A stretch of 64,000 nucleotides of DNA from Actinobacteria bacterium OV450 (GCA_001298555.1 LJCW01000011.1:48062-112061); one strand, 5' to 3'. Shown: positions 28,505-37,793, counted from the first letter of the stretch. A program made the numbers and translations. The notes: generated by a model from the sequence alone, not told the origin.

Positions 28505-29938
28505 ATGCGCAAGACGCTCGGCTGGCTGCTGTCGCTCGTGGTGCTGATCGGCACCATGGGCGCAGCCGGCTTCACGGCCCAGGCGGCCACCGCCGCAGGG
28601 CCGTCCGCCGCGACGGACATCAAGGACGAGATCCTCGCCATTGCGGGGATGAGTCTGATCGAGGAGAAGGAGTACCCCGGGTACCGCTTCTTCGTACTGA
28701 ACTACGAGCAGCCGGTCGACCACCGGAACCCGTCGAAGGGCACCTTCAAGCAGCGCTTCACCCTGCTGCACAAGGACGTCTCCCGGCCCACGGTCTTCTA
28801 CACCTCCGGCTACAACGTCAACACCAGCCCGCGCCGCAGCGAGCCCACGACGATCGTCGACGGCAACCAGGTGTCGCTGGAGTACCGGTTCTTCACGCCC
28901 TCCCGGCCCGACCCGGCCAACTGGGGGAACCTGGACATCTGGCAGGCCGCCAGCGACCAGCACCGCCTCTACACCGCCCTGAAGAAGGTCTACAAGAAGA
29001 ACTGGCTGGCCACGGGCGGCAGCAAGGGCGGTATGACGGCGACGTACTACGAGCGCTACTACCCCCGTGACATGGACGGGGTCGTCGCGTACGTCGCGCC
29101 CAACGACGTCGTCAACGACGAGGACTCGGCGTACGACCGGTTCTTCACCAAGGTCGGCACCAAGGAGTGCCGTGACAAGCTGAACGCGGTGCAGCGCGAG
29201 GCGCTCGTACGCCGTGAGCCGCTGGAGGCCAAGTACGCGGCCGCCGCCGCCGCGAACGGCTGGACCTTCACCACCGTCGGCAGCCTGGACAAGGCCTACG
29301 AGGCCGTCGTGCTCGACTACGTCTGGGCGTTCTGGCAGTACAGCCTGCTGGCCGACTGCGCCTCCGTCCCGGCCGCCGCGACCGCGAGCGACCAGGAGAT
29401 CTGGGACTCGGTCGACACGATCTCCGGCTTCTCGGCCTACGCCGACCAGGGACTGGAGACGTACACGCCGTACTACTACCAGGCGGGTACGCAGCTCGGT
29501 TCGCCCGACATCAAGCAGCCGCACCTCAAGGGCCTGAGCCGCTACGGCTACCAGCCGCCGCGCAGCTTCGTGCCCCGCGACATCCCGATGACCTTCCAGC
29601 CGGGGGTCATGGCGGACGTGGACAACTGGGTGAAGCGCAACGCCAACCAGATGCTGTTCGTCTACGGGCAGAACGACCCGTGGGGTGCCGAACCGTTCCA
29701 CCTCGGCTACGGCGTGCGCGACAGCTACGTGATGATCGCGCCGGGCGCCAACCACGGGGCCAACGTCGCCAAGCTCCAGGACGGCGAGAAGGCGCTGGCC
29801 ACGCAGAAGATCCTGCAGTGGGCCGGCGCCGCCCCCGCCGCCGCGCTCGCCGACGCGGGCCGGGCGACGCCGCTGGCGAAGCCCGACGCGGTGCTCGACC
29901 AGAAGGACCAGGAGCGAGAGCCGCAGCTGCGGCCGTAG
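28505..29938 (+). CDS. Secreted S28/S37 (PS-10-like) serine aminopeptidase
   Basis: A 477-residue secreted alpha/beta-hydrolase peptidase. A signal peptide covers about residues 1-28 (GWLLSLVVLIGTMGAAGFTAQA). The nucleophile Ser173 lies in TGGSKGGMTATYYE, the acid is probably in FVYGQNDPWGAEPF, and the His in APGANHGANV. The block YTSGYNVNTSPRRSEPT is typical of the PS-10 family of Streptomyces, which removes short, often proline-ending peptides from N-termini. The ATG at 28505 follows GGGAGGG. It would act outside the cell in protein or peptide utilisation. Confidence 0.82.
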   Translation: MRKTLGWLLSLVVLIGTMGAAGFTAQAATAAGPSAATDIKDEILAIAGMSLIEEKEYPGYRFFVLNYEQPVDHRNPSKGTFKQRFTLLHKDVSRPTVFYTSGYNVNTSPRRSEPTTIVDGNQVSLEYRFFTPSRPDPANWGNLDIWQAASDQHRLYTALKKVYKKNWLATGGSKGGMTATYYERYYPRDMDGVVAYVAPNDVVNDEDSAYDRFFTKVGTKECRDKLNAVQREALVRREPLEAKYAAAAAANGWTFTTVGSLDKAYEAVVLDYVWAFWQYSLLADCASVPAAATASDQEIWDSVDTISGFSAYADQGLETYTPYYYQAGTQLGSPDIKQPHLKGLSRYGYQPPRSFVPRDIPMTFQPGVMADVDNWVKRNANQMLFVYGQNDPWGAEPFHLGYGVRDSYVMIAPGANHGANVAKLQDGEKALATQKILQWAGAAPAAALADAGRATPLAKPDAVLDQKDQEREPQLRP

Positions 29939-29977
29939 CCCCCGGGCGGCTCCCCGCCGCGGGCCGGCGTACGCGCG

Positions 29978-31957
29978 CTAGTCGTACGCCAGCCCGTGGC
30001 CCAGCGGGTAGCGGCCCGGCACCGGGACCGGGAGGCGGCCCGTGGGCCGTACCGCACCGGTGACCACCCGGGCCGCCGCCCGCATCTCCACGTCCGTCCA
30101 GGTGTACGTCGCCAGCTCCGCCGCGCAGCCGGGCAGCCGCGCGGGGTCGTACGGATTGCGGATCGCCACCACGACCACCGGCACCCCGGTGGCCAGCAGC
30201 TCCGTGACCAGCGTGCGCTGCGGACCGTCCCCCTCCGGGACGTTGTACGTGCACACCAGCACCGCCGCGTTGCCGGCGGCCGCGGCCACCGCCCGGGCGG
30301 GCGGCACGGCCGTCGCACGGCAGCCCAGGGCGGTCAGTTCCCGGGCCAGTACCACCGTAGGGGGGCCCGTCGTACCGCTGGGGGAGGCCGGGTCGGTCCC
30401 GGTGACCAGGACCTTCGGCGCCGTCGCCGGGTCCAGCGGCAGCAGCTTCACGGGGTTGGCCAGCAGGGTCGTCGTGCCCGCCGCGATCTCGTCGGCGGCG
30501 CTCAGGTGCGCTGGGATCCCCACCAGGGCGCCCACCTGCCCCGCGACGGTGTGTGCGGCGTCGAACAGACCCCGGCGGGCCTTCAGTTCGAGGATCCGCA
30601 GCACCGACTCCTCGATCCGCTCCTGCGTCAGCTCGCCCGCCTCGACGGCCGCGATCACGCTGCGGTGCGCGAGTCCCAGGTCCGGCGGGTTCAGCAGCTG
30701 GTCGCAGCCCGCCTTCAGGGCCAGGACCGGGACCCGGTCGTCCCCGTACTTCTGGCGGACCCCGGCCATGTCCAGGGCGTCGGTGACCACCACCCCCCGG
30801 AAGCCCAGGCGTTCGCGCAGGATGCCCGTCACGATCGGTCCGGAGAGGGTCGCCGGGTCCCCCGAGGGGTCGAGCGCGGGGAAGACGATGTGCGCCGTCA
30901 TCACGGCGTCCACGCCCGCCGCCACCGCCGCCCGGAACGGCGGCTCGTCCAGCTCCTCCCACTGGGCCCGGCTGTGCCGCATCACCGGGAGTCCGACGTG
31001 GCTGTCGGTCTCGGTGTCCCCGTGGCCGGGGAAGTGCTTGGCGGTGGCCGCCACCCCGGCGCCCTGGTAGCCGCGGACCTGCGCGGCGACCAGGGCCGCC
31101 ACCGCCTGTGGGTCGGAGCCGAAGGAGCGTACGCCGATCACCGGATTGGCCGGGTTCACGTTCACGTCGGCCACCGGCGCGTAGTCCTGCCGGATGCCCA
31201 TCGCGGCCAGCTCGGCCCCGGCGATGCGCGCGGCGCGGCGGGCCTCGGCGATGCCTGCGGAATCGGCGCCGCCCTTACCGGCCGCATCCGGGCCGGCCGC
31301 ATCGCCGCCGGCCGCATTGCCGGCGGTGGAGCCGGTGCCCGCGGGGCCGGCGCCCGCGGCCGCGGAGGCGGCGTTCGCCGCCGGGCCCCCGGCCGTCGCT
31401 CCGTGCCGCGCCCCCAGGGCCATCGCCCCCGGAAGCAGCGTCGCCGGCTTGCCGATGCGCGCCACAGCGCCGTGCTCCTGGTCCGTGGAGAGCATCAGCG
31501 GGACGCCGGAACCGGAGCCGGCGGCCGTCCGCTGGAGCGCGGCCGACAGCTCGGCGATCTGCTGCGGGTCACGGGTGTTGTGCGCCCAGGAGAAGTAGAT
31601 GATCCCGCCGAGGTGGTAGCGGGCGACCAGCTCCGCGGCCGTGCGCACCCCGAACAGCTTCAGGTTCTCCTCGGCGTCCGCCGGGTCGGGATCGGTCGCC
31701 GAATGGCCGTAGGCGCGGGACACGAAGAGCTGCCCGACCTTCTCGGCCAGGCTCATCCCGGCCACCAGGCGGCGCAGCGCAGCCCGGTCCGGCGCGGGAC
31801 CGGGCGGCCGGTCGCCGGGGCGCGCGTCGTCGGGGCGGGGCCCGCCGTGCGGCTGGCCCGGACCGCCGCCCACGGCGTACGAGGCCACCCCGGCGGCCGT
31901 GACGGCGGCCATGGCGGCCGCGGTGAGCAGGGACCTGCGGGAGGCGTCGTACGGCAC
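29978..31957 (-). CDS. Glycoside hydrolase family 3, beta-N-acetylhexosaminidase (NagZ-like), exported
   Basis: A 659-residue secreted enzyme. Residues 5-28 (ASRRSLLTAAAMAAVTAAGVA) look like a Tat signal. The GH3 barrel includes LMLSTDQEHGAVARIG, the NagZ histidine loop KHFPGHGDTETDSHVGLP that provides the acid/base, and the nucleophile Asp in VVVTDALDM. A C-terminal alpha/beta sandwich domain follows. It would cleave terminal GlcNAc from cell-wall or chitin fragments. About residues 188-235 are an Ala/Gly-rich insertion where homologues have a short helix joint. The end is convergent with the S37 gene, and the start lies 9 bases before the end of the LysR gene. Confidence 0.87.
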   Translation of the reverse strand: MPYDASRRSLLTAAAMAAVTAAGVASYAVGGGPGQPHGGPRPDDARPGDRPPGPAPDRAALRRLVAGMSLAEKVGQLFVSRAYGHSATDPDPADAEENLKLFGVRTAAELVARYHLGGIIYFSWAHNTRDPQQIAELSAALQRTAAGSGSGVPLMLSTDQEHGAVARIGKPATLLPGAMALGARHGATAGGPAANAASAAAGAGPAGTGSTAGNAAGGDAAGPDAAGKGGADSAGIAEARRAARIAGAELAAMGIRQDYAPVADVNVNPANPVIGVRSFGSDPQAVAALVAAQVRGYQGAGVAATAKHFPGHGDTETDSHVGLPVMRHSRAQWEELDEPPFRAAVAAGVDAVMTAHIVFPALDPSGDPATLSGPIVTGILRERLGFRGVVVTDALDMAGVRQKYGDDRVPVLALKAGCDQLLNPPDLGLAHRSVIAAVEAGELTQERIEESVLRILELKARRGLFDAAHTVAGQVGALVGIPAHLSAADEIAAGTTTLLANPVKLLPLDPATAPKVLVTGTDPASPSGTTGPPTVVLARELTALGCRATAVPPARAVAAAAGNAAVLVCTYNVPEGDGPQRTLVTELLATGVPVVVVAIRNPYDPARLPGCAAELATYTWTDVEMRAAARVVTGAVRPTGRLPVPVPGRYPLGHGLAYD

Positions 31958-31966
31958 GCCCGGACC

Positions 31967-32923
31967 CTACTGCCGGGCCGTGTCCCCGCCGCCGCGGACA
32001 CTCGGGAGGTCCCCCGGAAGGGGTGCCGCGTACGCCCAGTGCTCCTGCAGGGCCCGTACGGCCTCGGTGATCGCCGGCCGGCGGGCCGCCCCCGTCCGCC
32101 ACAGGGCGTACAACCTCCGTACGGGGCCGGGTTCCAGCGGCACGGCCACCGCGCCCGGCGGCAGCGCCCCGGTGCCCAGCCGGGGTACGACGGCCACCCC
32201 GAGCCCGGCGGCGACCAGCGCGACGATGGTGTGGTTCTCCTCGGCCACGTGGGCGATGTCGGGCTCGAACCCGGCGGTGCGCAGCGTCCGCACCAGCCAG
32301 TCGTGGCAGACCCGGCCGGGCGGCTGGCAGACCCAGCGCTGGCCGCCGAGGTCGGCCCTGCGGATGACCGCCCGCTCCGTGAACGGGTGGCCCTGCGGCA
32401 CCACCAGATCGCAGCGGTCGTCCCCGATGACCGCCTGTGCGATGCCCTCGGGAGCCGGCAGCGGGGCGATGTCCCAGTCGTGGGCCACGGCGAGATCGGT
32501 GACCCCCCGGGCCACCAGGTCCACCGACAGGTGCGGGTCCACCTCCGTGAGGCGTACGTCCAGCGCGGGATGCCGGCGCGCGAGACCGGCGAGCACCCCC
32601 GGCAGCAGGCCGCGTGCCGCCGAGGCGAACGCGGCCACCGTCAGCAGCCCGCTCGGCTGCCCGCGACGCTCCTCCAGGGTGGTCTCGGCGCGCTCCACGA
32701 TCGCCAGCAACTCCTGTGCGGTATCGGCGAGGTGCCGGGCCTCCTCGGTGAGCGCGACTCCGCGCCCGCGCCGCTCCAGCAGCGTGGTCCGGGTCTCCCG
32801 CTCCAGCTTGGCGATCTGCTGGGACACGGCGGAGGGGGTGTAGCCGAGGGCGGCCGCCGCGCCCGCGACCGAGCCGTGGACAGAGACGGCGTGCAGGGCG
32901 CGCAGCCGGGAGAGGTCGAGCAT
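31967..32923 (-). CDS. LysR-family transcriptional regulator
   Basis: A 318-residue LysR protein. The N-terminal HTH is plain (LSRLRALHAVSVHGSVAGAAAALGYTPSAVSQQIAKLE), and the remainder is the two-lobe effector-binding domain (LTVAAFASAARGLLP...). ATG 32923 is chosen; ATG 32932, three codons upstream, is also possible. It is divergent from an EamA transporter across 111 bp and probably regulates it. The inducer is not evident. Confidence 0.87.
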   Translation of the reverse strand: MLDLSRLRALHAVSVHGSVAGAAAALGYTPSAVSQQIAKLERETRTTLLERRGRGVALTEEARHLADTAQELLAIVERAETTLEERRGQPSGLLTVAAFASAARGLLPGVLAGLARRHPALDVRLTEVDPHLSVDLVARGVTDLAVAHDWDIAPLPAPEGIAQAVIGDDRCDLVVPQGHPFTERAVIRRADLGGQRWVCQPPGRVCHDWLVRTLRTAGFEPDIAHVAEENHTIVALVAAGLGVAVVPRLGTGALPPGAVAVPLEPGPVRRLYALWRTGAARRPAITEAVRALQEHWAYAAPLPGDLPSVRGGGDTARQ

Positions 32924-33034
32924 GCGGCCCATCGTAGGCACCGCCGGACCACAGGTCACCCGTAAGCAGTGCTTCATCCATCCCGGAAGGAATCCGCGCT
33001 GGTGCTACACGGTTGCCGCGTCGATGCTCGAAGC

Positions 33035-33979
33035 ATGCGTCCCGTTCACACTGCACTCGCCGTACTCGTCGCCGCCGTCTGGGGCTTCAACTTCGTCGTG
33101 ATCGAGATCGGTCTCGGTCACTTCCCGCCGCTGCTCCTGTCCGCCCTGCGCTTCCTCGTCGCCGCACTGCCCGCCGTGTTCTTCGTCGGGCGGCCGAAGA
33201 CCGCCTGGAAGTGGATCGTCGCCGTCGGAGTGGCCCTCGGCGTCGCCAAGTTCGGCCTCCTCTTCACCGGCATGGCGGCCGGGATGCCGGCCGGACTGTC
33301 CTCCCTCGTGCTCCAGGTCCAGGCCGTATTCACCGCCGTCCTGGCCTCCGTCGTCCTGCGCGAGCGGCCCGGCCGGGTCCGGATGGCCGGCATGGCGGTG
33401 GCGCTGGCCGGGATCGTTGTCGCCGCCGTGGACGAGGGCGCCTCAGGGCCGGTGCTCGGCTTCACCCTGGTCGTCGCGGCCGCGGCCTGCTGGGGCGTGT
33501 CCAACGTGCTGACGCGGAAGGCGTCCCCGCCCGACGCGCTGAACTTCATGGTCTGGGTGTGCACCGTCCCCGTGCTGCCGCTGTTCGCGCTGTCGCTGCT
33601 GCTGGAGGGGCCCGAGCGGGACCTGGCCGCGCTGCGCGGGCTGGACTGGTCCGGGGCCGCGGTCATCGGATACGTCGCCTGGGTGTCCACGGTGTTCGGG
33701 TTCGGCGCCTGGAACCACCTGCTCAAGCGCTACCCGGCCTCGTCGGTCGCGCCGTTCTCGCTGCTGGTGCCGGTGTTCGGGATGTCCTCGGCCGCCCTGG
33801 TCCTGGGCGAGGGGATCTCGGGGCTGCGGTGGGTGGCGGCGCTGCTGCTGGTCTGCGGGGTGGGCATGACGTCCCTGGCCCCCGCCCGCGCGGGCACCCG
33901 TACGGTGGCCCAGGCCGGCGCGGCCGCGGTCACTGCGGGGAACCCTCCTGCAGCGGCAGCCGCCAGTCCTGCCCCGTGA
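33035..33979 (+). CDS. EamA/DMT-family transporter
   Basis: A 314-residue inner-membrane protein with about ten hydrophobic helices arranged as two EamA repeats (ALAVLVAAVWGFNFVVIEIGLGHFPP at the start and GFTLVVAAAACWGVSNVLTRKA in the second half). Such exporters move amino acids, their analogues or other small metabolites outward. ATG 33035 begins the first helix and has little ribosome-site sequence upstream. The Ala-rich tail after residue 285 overlaps the converging GNAT gene by 50 bp. It is divergent from the LysR regulator. Confidence 0.87.
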   Translation: MRPVHTALAVLVAAVWGFNFVVIEIGLGHFPPLLLSALRFLVAALPAVFFVGRPKTAWKWIVAVGVALGVAKFGLLFTGMAAGMPAGLSSLVLQVQAVFTAVLASVVLRERPGRVRMAGMAVALAGIVVAAVDEGASGPVLGFTLVVAAAACWGVSNVLTRKASPPDALNFMVWVCTVPVLPLFALSLLLEGPERDLAALRGLDWSGAAVIGYVAWVSTVFGFGAWNHLLKRYPASSVAPFSLLVPVFGMSSAALVLGEGISGLRWVAALLLVCGVGMTSLAPARAGTRTVAQAGAAAVTAGNPPAAAAASPAP

Positions 33980-34460
33980 GCGTGACGCCGTACGAGCGGT
34001 GCGGACGCTCGGCGACCAGGACGAACCCGGCGCGCAGGTAGAGGGAACGGGCCGAGGTCAGCACGTCGTTGGTCCACAGCACCAGCTCGCGGTAGCCGAC
34101 GGAGCGGGCGAAGGCGACGACCGTGTCGACCAGGAGCGCGCCGATGCCGTGCCCGCGGCCCTCCGGCTCGACCAGGAGCAGCCGCAGCCGTGCCGTGCCG
34201 GGCGAGCCGTCGTCGCGGACGCACATCACCGAGCCGACCGGGCGGCCGTCCAGCTCGGCGATCCAGACCCGCTCCAGATACGGGTCGTGGTCCTCGGCGA
34301 AGTCCGCGACGATCCGGGCCACCAAGCCCTCGAAGTCCGTGTTCCAGCCGTACTCGGCGGCGTAGAGCGCGCCGTGCCGCTGCACGATCCAGCCCAGGTC
34401 TCCGGGCTCCGGGTCCCGCAGCCGTACCGGGGCGGAGGGGTTGTCGGCGGGGGGCTCCAT
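33930..34460 (-). CDS. GNAT-family N-acetyltransferase
   Basis: A 176-residue GNAT. The acetyl-CoA-binding motif is LRLLLVEPEGRGHGIGALLVDTVVAFA, followed by YRELVLWTNDVLTSARSLYLRAGF. The N-terminal DLGWIVQRHGALYAAEYGW resembles acetyltransferases found as C-terminal partners of MarR proteins. The substrate is unknown. Its 3' end overlaps the EamA gene by 50 bp on the opposite strand. Confidence 0.82.
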   Translation of the reverse strand: MEPPADNPSAPVRLRDPEPGDLGWIVQRHGALYAAEYGWNTDFEGLVARIVADFAEDHDPYLERVWIAELDGRPVGSVMCVRDDGSPGTARLRLLLVEPEGRGHGIGALLVDTVVAFARSVGYRELVLWTNDVLTSARSLYLRAGFVLVAERPHRSYGVTLTGQDWRLPLQEGSPQ

Positions 34461-34690
34461 GGCGCCCGACGATAGCGCGGCGCGGGGCGGGGCGGCGGCG
34501 GCCGCGCATGGCTCGCGCCCCGGCCGCGCGCTCCGCCGTACAGGTGACCGCGGCCGGGGCCGGCGGGGCCGAACGGGGCCGAACGGGTACGAACGGGGCC
34601 GCCGGGCGGGGCGGGGCGGGGTCAGCGGGGCGAGGGTCCGGGGGCGGGGGTCCGCAGGGGCGGGGGCCCCGGGTGGACGAGGCCGGCCCG

Positions 34691-35221
34691 CTACTTCTTG
34701 CCGCCGCCCAGGATCTGGCCGAGCAGGTCGCCGAGTCCGCCGCCCGCCGCCGGGGTGGCGCCGGGTGCCGCGGTTCCGTCGCCGCCGCCCTGGCCGGGGC
34801 CTCCCTGGCCGGCGGCCGCGCGCTTGGCGAAGACCGTCAGCAGCACCGGGATCAGCAGTTCGATGACGCGGCTGACGGTGGCCACCGGGACGCCGGTCTT
34901 CTTGGACACCGCCGCGGCGACCGGCTTGCTCACCTTCGCCAGCACCCCGGCCATCAGGCCGCTGCCGAGCAGGCCTGCGCCGAGCGTCGCCACCCCCTTC
35001 AGCGGGGGCTCGGCCACCTCGGCCAGGGCCTCGCGGACCTCGTCGCCGTCGGCGTCCCCGGCCCCGGCCTTCTCCTGGAGGCCGCCGGTCATGGCGCCGA
35101 CCGTGGTCGTGACGGTCTCGCGCGCTCCCGCGGCGTCGGTGCCGAGCAGGCCGGCGATCTCGGTCAGCCCGTCCGGGCCGAGCTCACCGAGCACATCCTC
35201 CTGGAACGAAGATTCACTCAT
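34691..35221 (-). CDS. DUF937 family protein
   Basis: A 176-residue soluble protein. It begins MSESSFQEDVLGELGPDGL and has the DUF937 pattern of Ala/Gly-rich amphipathic helices (VATLGAGLLGSGLMAGVL, VIELLIPVLLTVFAKRA), ending in a Gly-rich GDLLGQILGGGKK. The family is widespread in bacteria; one member was described as a polymerising immune-evasion protein, but no role is established in Streptomyces. The ATG at 35221 has only a weak ribosome site. It is divergent from recD2 across a region holding a strong terminator. Confidence 0.72.
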   Translation of the reverse strand: MSESSFQEDVLGELGPDGLTEIAGLLGTDAAGARETVTTTVGAMTGGLQEKAGAGDADGDEVREALAEVAEPPLKGVATLGAGLLGSGLMAGVLAKVSKPVAAAVSKKTGVPVATVSRVIELLIPVLLTVFAKRAAAGQGGPGQGGGDGTAAPGATPAAGGGLGDLLGQILGGGKK

Positions 35222-35535
35222 GCCGGAAACGCTACTTCTGCGGTGGTTCGAGAGCACCTCGGATGGACGCCTGGGGCTCCTGAGGTAATAGAAACGTAAA
35301 GTTCCGATTCCGTGTGCAACCCCCGGGCGGGGCAGCGGGTCGTATGGTGCGTCGGCACTTCCGGGGAGGGATCTGGGGGGATCGGGAAGTCCGGCAAGGG
35401 AGGGGTAACCGTGAGGGGGTCCGGCCGCGAGGCCGGACCCCCTTTCGTTTCTCTCGCACCCGGACCCCGCCGGATCCGCGCCCGGGTTTTCCACAGCCCT
35501 GACGGGCTGTCGGCGCCGGGCTGTAGCTTCGTGCC
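35222..35535. other. Intergenic region with a plus-strand terminator and possible small RNA
   Basis: This 314-base gap lies between divergent genes, DUF937 (minus) and recD2 (plus). It contains no supported ORF. The notable content is a strong T-tailed terminator (35415-35450) on the plus strand, although no gene precedes it on that strand. The purine-rich stretch around 35360-35410 would be the body of any short transcript. Confidence 0.6.
35415..35450 (+). terminator. Strong intrinsic terminator without an upstream gene
   Basis: A 12-bp perfect stem (35415-35426 with 35431-35442) with a GCGA tetraloop is followed by TTTCGTTT. It is the most E. coli-like terminator in the window. It lies 94 bp before the recD2 start, so it may attenuate recD2 or end a small RNA. 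Confidence 0.8.
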
Positions 35536-37779
35536 ATGGCGGGCAACGGGGCGGTGCAACAGGCGGTGGTCGAGGGGGTGCTGGAGCGCATCACCTACGC
35601 GAACGAGGAAAGCGGGTACACGGTCGCCCGGGTCGACACCGGGCGCGGCAGCGGCGACCTGCTCACGGTCGTCGGCTCCCTGCTCGGGGCGCAGCCCGGC
35701 GAATCGCTGCGCATGGAGGGCCGTTGGGGATCCCACCCCCAGTACGGCAAGCAGTTCACGGTCGAGAACTACCGCACGGTGCTCCCCGCGACCATCCAGG
35801 GCATCCGGCGCTACCTCGGCTCGGGCCTGATCAAGGGCATCGGCCCGAAGATCGCCGACCGGATCGTGGAGCACTTCGGCACCGACACCCTCGACGTCAT
35901 CGAGGCCGAGCCGAAGCGGCTGATCGAGGTGCCCGGGCTCGGCCCCAAGCGGACCAGGCTGATCGGCGCCGCCTGGGAGGAGCAGAAGGCGATCAAGGAG
36001 GTCATGGTCTTCCTCCAGGGCGTCGGCGTCTCCACCTCCATCGCGGTCCGCATCTACAAGAAGTACGCCGACGCCTCCATCTCGGTGGTCAGGAACCAGC
36101 CGTACCGGCTCGCCGCCGACGTGTGGGGCATCGGCTTCCTCACCGCCGACCGCATCGCGCAGGCCGTCGGCATCCCGCACGACAGCCCCGAGCGGGTCAG
36201 GGCCGGGCTGCAGTACGCCCTGTCCCAGTCCACCGACCAGGGCCACTGCTTCCTGCCCGAGGAGCGGCTGATCGCCGACGGGGTCAAGCTGCTCCAGGTG
36301 GACACCGGCCTCGTCATCGAATGCCTGGCCGAGCTCGCCGCCGACCCGGAGGGCGTGGTGCGGGAGTCCGTGCCCGATCCGGAGGGCGGGCCGCCGCTGA
36401 CCGCCGTGTACCTGGTGCCCTTCCACCGGGCCGAGCTCTCGCTGGTCGGGCAGGTGCGCAGGCTGCTGAACGCCGAGGAGGACCGGATGCCCGGCTTCCG
36501 GGACGTGGACTGGGACAAGGCGCTGGGCTGGCTCGCCGGGCGCACCGGAGCCAAGCTGGCCGCCGAGCAGCGGGACGCCGTCCGGCTGGCGCTGACCCGG
36601 CGGGTGGCCGTCCTGACGGGCGGCCCGGGCTGCGGGAAGTCCTTCACCGTCCGCTCGATCGTGGAGCTGGCCCGGGCGAAGAAGGCCAAGGTGGTGCTCG
36701 CCGCGCCCACCGGGCGGGCCGCGAAACGGCTCGCGGAACTCACCGGGGCCGAGGCCTCGACCGTGCACCGGCTGCTGGAACTCAAACCGGGCGGGGACGC
36801 GGCGTACGACCGGGAGCGTCCGCTGGACGCGGACCTGGTGGTCGTCGACGAGGCCTCGATGCTGGACCTGCTGCTGGCGAACAAGCTGGTCAAGGCGGTG
36901 GCGCCGGGTGCCCACCTGCTGCTCGTCGGCGATGTGGACCAGCTTCCGTCGGTCGGCGCCGGGGAGGTGCTGCGGGACCTGCTGGCCGAGGGCAGCCCGG
37001 TGCCCGCGGTCCGGCTGACCCGGATCTTCCGGCAGGCCCAGCAGTCGGGCGTGGTCACCAATGCCCACCGGATCAACACCGGACTGCCGCCGCTCACCGA
37101 CGGGCTGCCGGACTTCTTCCTCTTCCCGGAGGAGGACACCGAGGAGGCGGGCCGGCTCGCCGTGGACGTGGCCGCCCGGCGGATTCCGGCCCGGTTCGGG
37201 CTGGACCCGCGCCGCGACGTCCAGGTCCTCGCGCCCATGCACCGCGGCCCGGCCGGCGCCGGAAACCTCAACGGTCTGCTCCAGCAGGCGATCACTCCGG
37301 CCCGGCCGGGGCTGGCCGAGAAGCGGTTCGGCGGCCGCGTCTTCCGGGTCGGCGACAAGGTGACCCAGATCCGGAACAACTACGAGAAGGGCGCCAACGG
37401 CGTCTTCAACGGCACGGTCGGCGTGGTCACCGCCCTCGACGCGGAGGAGCAGCGGCTGACGGTGCGGACGGAGGAGGATGAGGAGGTGGCCTACGAGTTC
37501 GCCGAGCTGGACGAGCTGGCGCACGCGTACGCCGTCACGATCCACCGCTCCCAGGGAAGTGAATATCCGGCGGTGGTGATCCCCGTCACCACCGGCGCTT
37601 GGATGATGCTCCAGCGCAACCTGCTCTACACGGCGGTGACCAGGGCGAAGAAACTCGTCGTGCTGGTCGGGTCACGCAAGGCCCTCGCCCAAGCCGTGCG
37701 TACCGTTTCCGCAGGCAGGAGGCATACGGCGGTCGCGGCCAGACTGTCCGGCCGGATACCGGTGGGAAACATCACCTAA
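35536..37779 (+). CDS. recD2: RecD2-type ATP-dependent DNA helicase
   Basis: A 747-residue superfamily 1B 5'-3' helicase. The N-terminal OB-like and helix-hairpin-helix repeats (GIGPKIADRIVEHFG, VPGLGPKRTRLIGAAWEE, VWGIGFLTADRIAQAVG) distinguish RecD2 from RecBCD RecD. Motif I GGPGCGKS is at 362-369, Walker B VVVDEAS near 433, GDVDQLPSVGAGEVL follows, and motif VI is YTAVTRAKKLV. It would act in DNA repair or fork processing. The start at 35536 gives the family length. The 3' end lies 182 bp before the citrate synthase gene, and the stop codon is part of a perfect palindrome. Confidence 0.92.
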   Translation: MAGNGAVQQAVVEGVLERITYANEESGYTVARVDTGRGSGDLLTVVGSLLGAQPGESLRMEGRWGSHPQYGKQFTVENYRTVLPATIQGIRRYLGSGLIKGIGPKIADRIVEHFGTDTLDVIEAEPKRLIEVPGLGPKRTRLIGAAWEEQKAIKEVMVFLQGVGVSTSIAVRIYKKYADASISVVRNQPYRLAADVWGIGFLTADRIAQAVGIPHDSPERVRAGLQYALSQSTDQGHCFLPEERLIADGVKLLQVDTGLVIECLAELAADPEGVVRESVPDPEGGPPLTAVYLVPFHRAELSLVGQVRRLLNAEEDRMPGFRDVDWDKALGWLAGRTGAKLAAEQRDAVRLALTRRVAVLTGGPGCGKSFTVRSIVELARAKKAKVVLAAPTGRAAKRLAELTGAEASTVHRLLELKPGGDAAYDRERPLDADLVVVDEASMLDLLLANKLVKAVAPGAHLLLVGDVDQLPSVGAGEVLRDLLAEGSPVPAVRLTRIFRQAQQSGVVTNAHRINTGLPPLTDGLPDFFLFPEEDTEEAGRLAVDVAARRIPARFGLDPRRDVQVLAPMHRGPAGAGNLNGLLQQAITPARPGLAEKRFGGRVFRVGDKVTQIRNNYEKGANGVFNGTVGVVTALDAEEQRLTVRTEEDEEVAYEFAELDELAHAYAVTIHRSQGSEYPAVVIPVTTGAWMMLQRNLLYTAVTRAKKLVVLVGSRKALAQAVRTVSAGRRHTAVAARLSGRIPVGNIT

Positions 37780-37793
37780 ATGATCGATCATTT
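37778..37793. promoter_or_regulatory. Perfect 16-bp palindrome before citA
   Basis: AAATGATCGATCATTT is a perfect AT-rich palindrome overlapping the recD2 stop codon and lying 168 bp upstream of the citrate synthase start. Its base composition stands out from its surroundings, which favours a protein-binding site over chance. The bound regulator is unknown. Confidence 0.55.

Noticed and set aside
35218..37545. 775-codon minus-strand frame opposite recD2
   Set aside because: It is the antisense of recD2, with Gly/Val/Asp-rich composition typical of GC-rich shadow frames and no recognisable domain.
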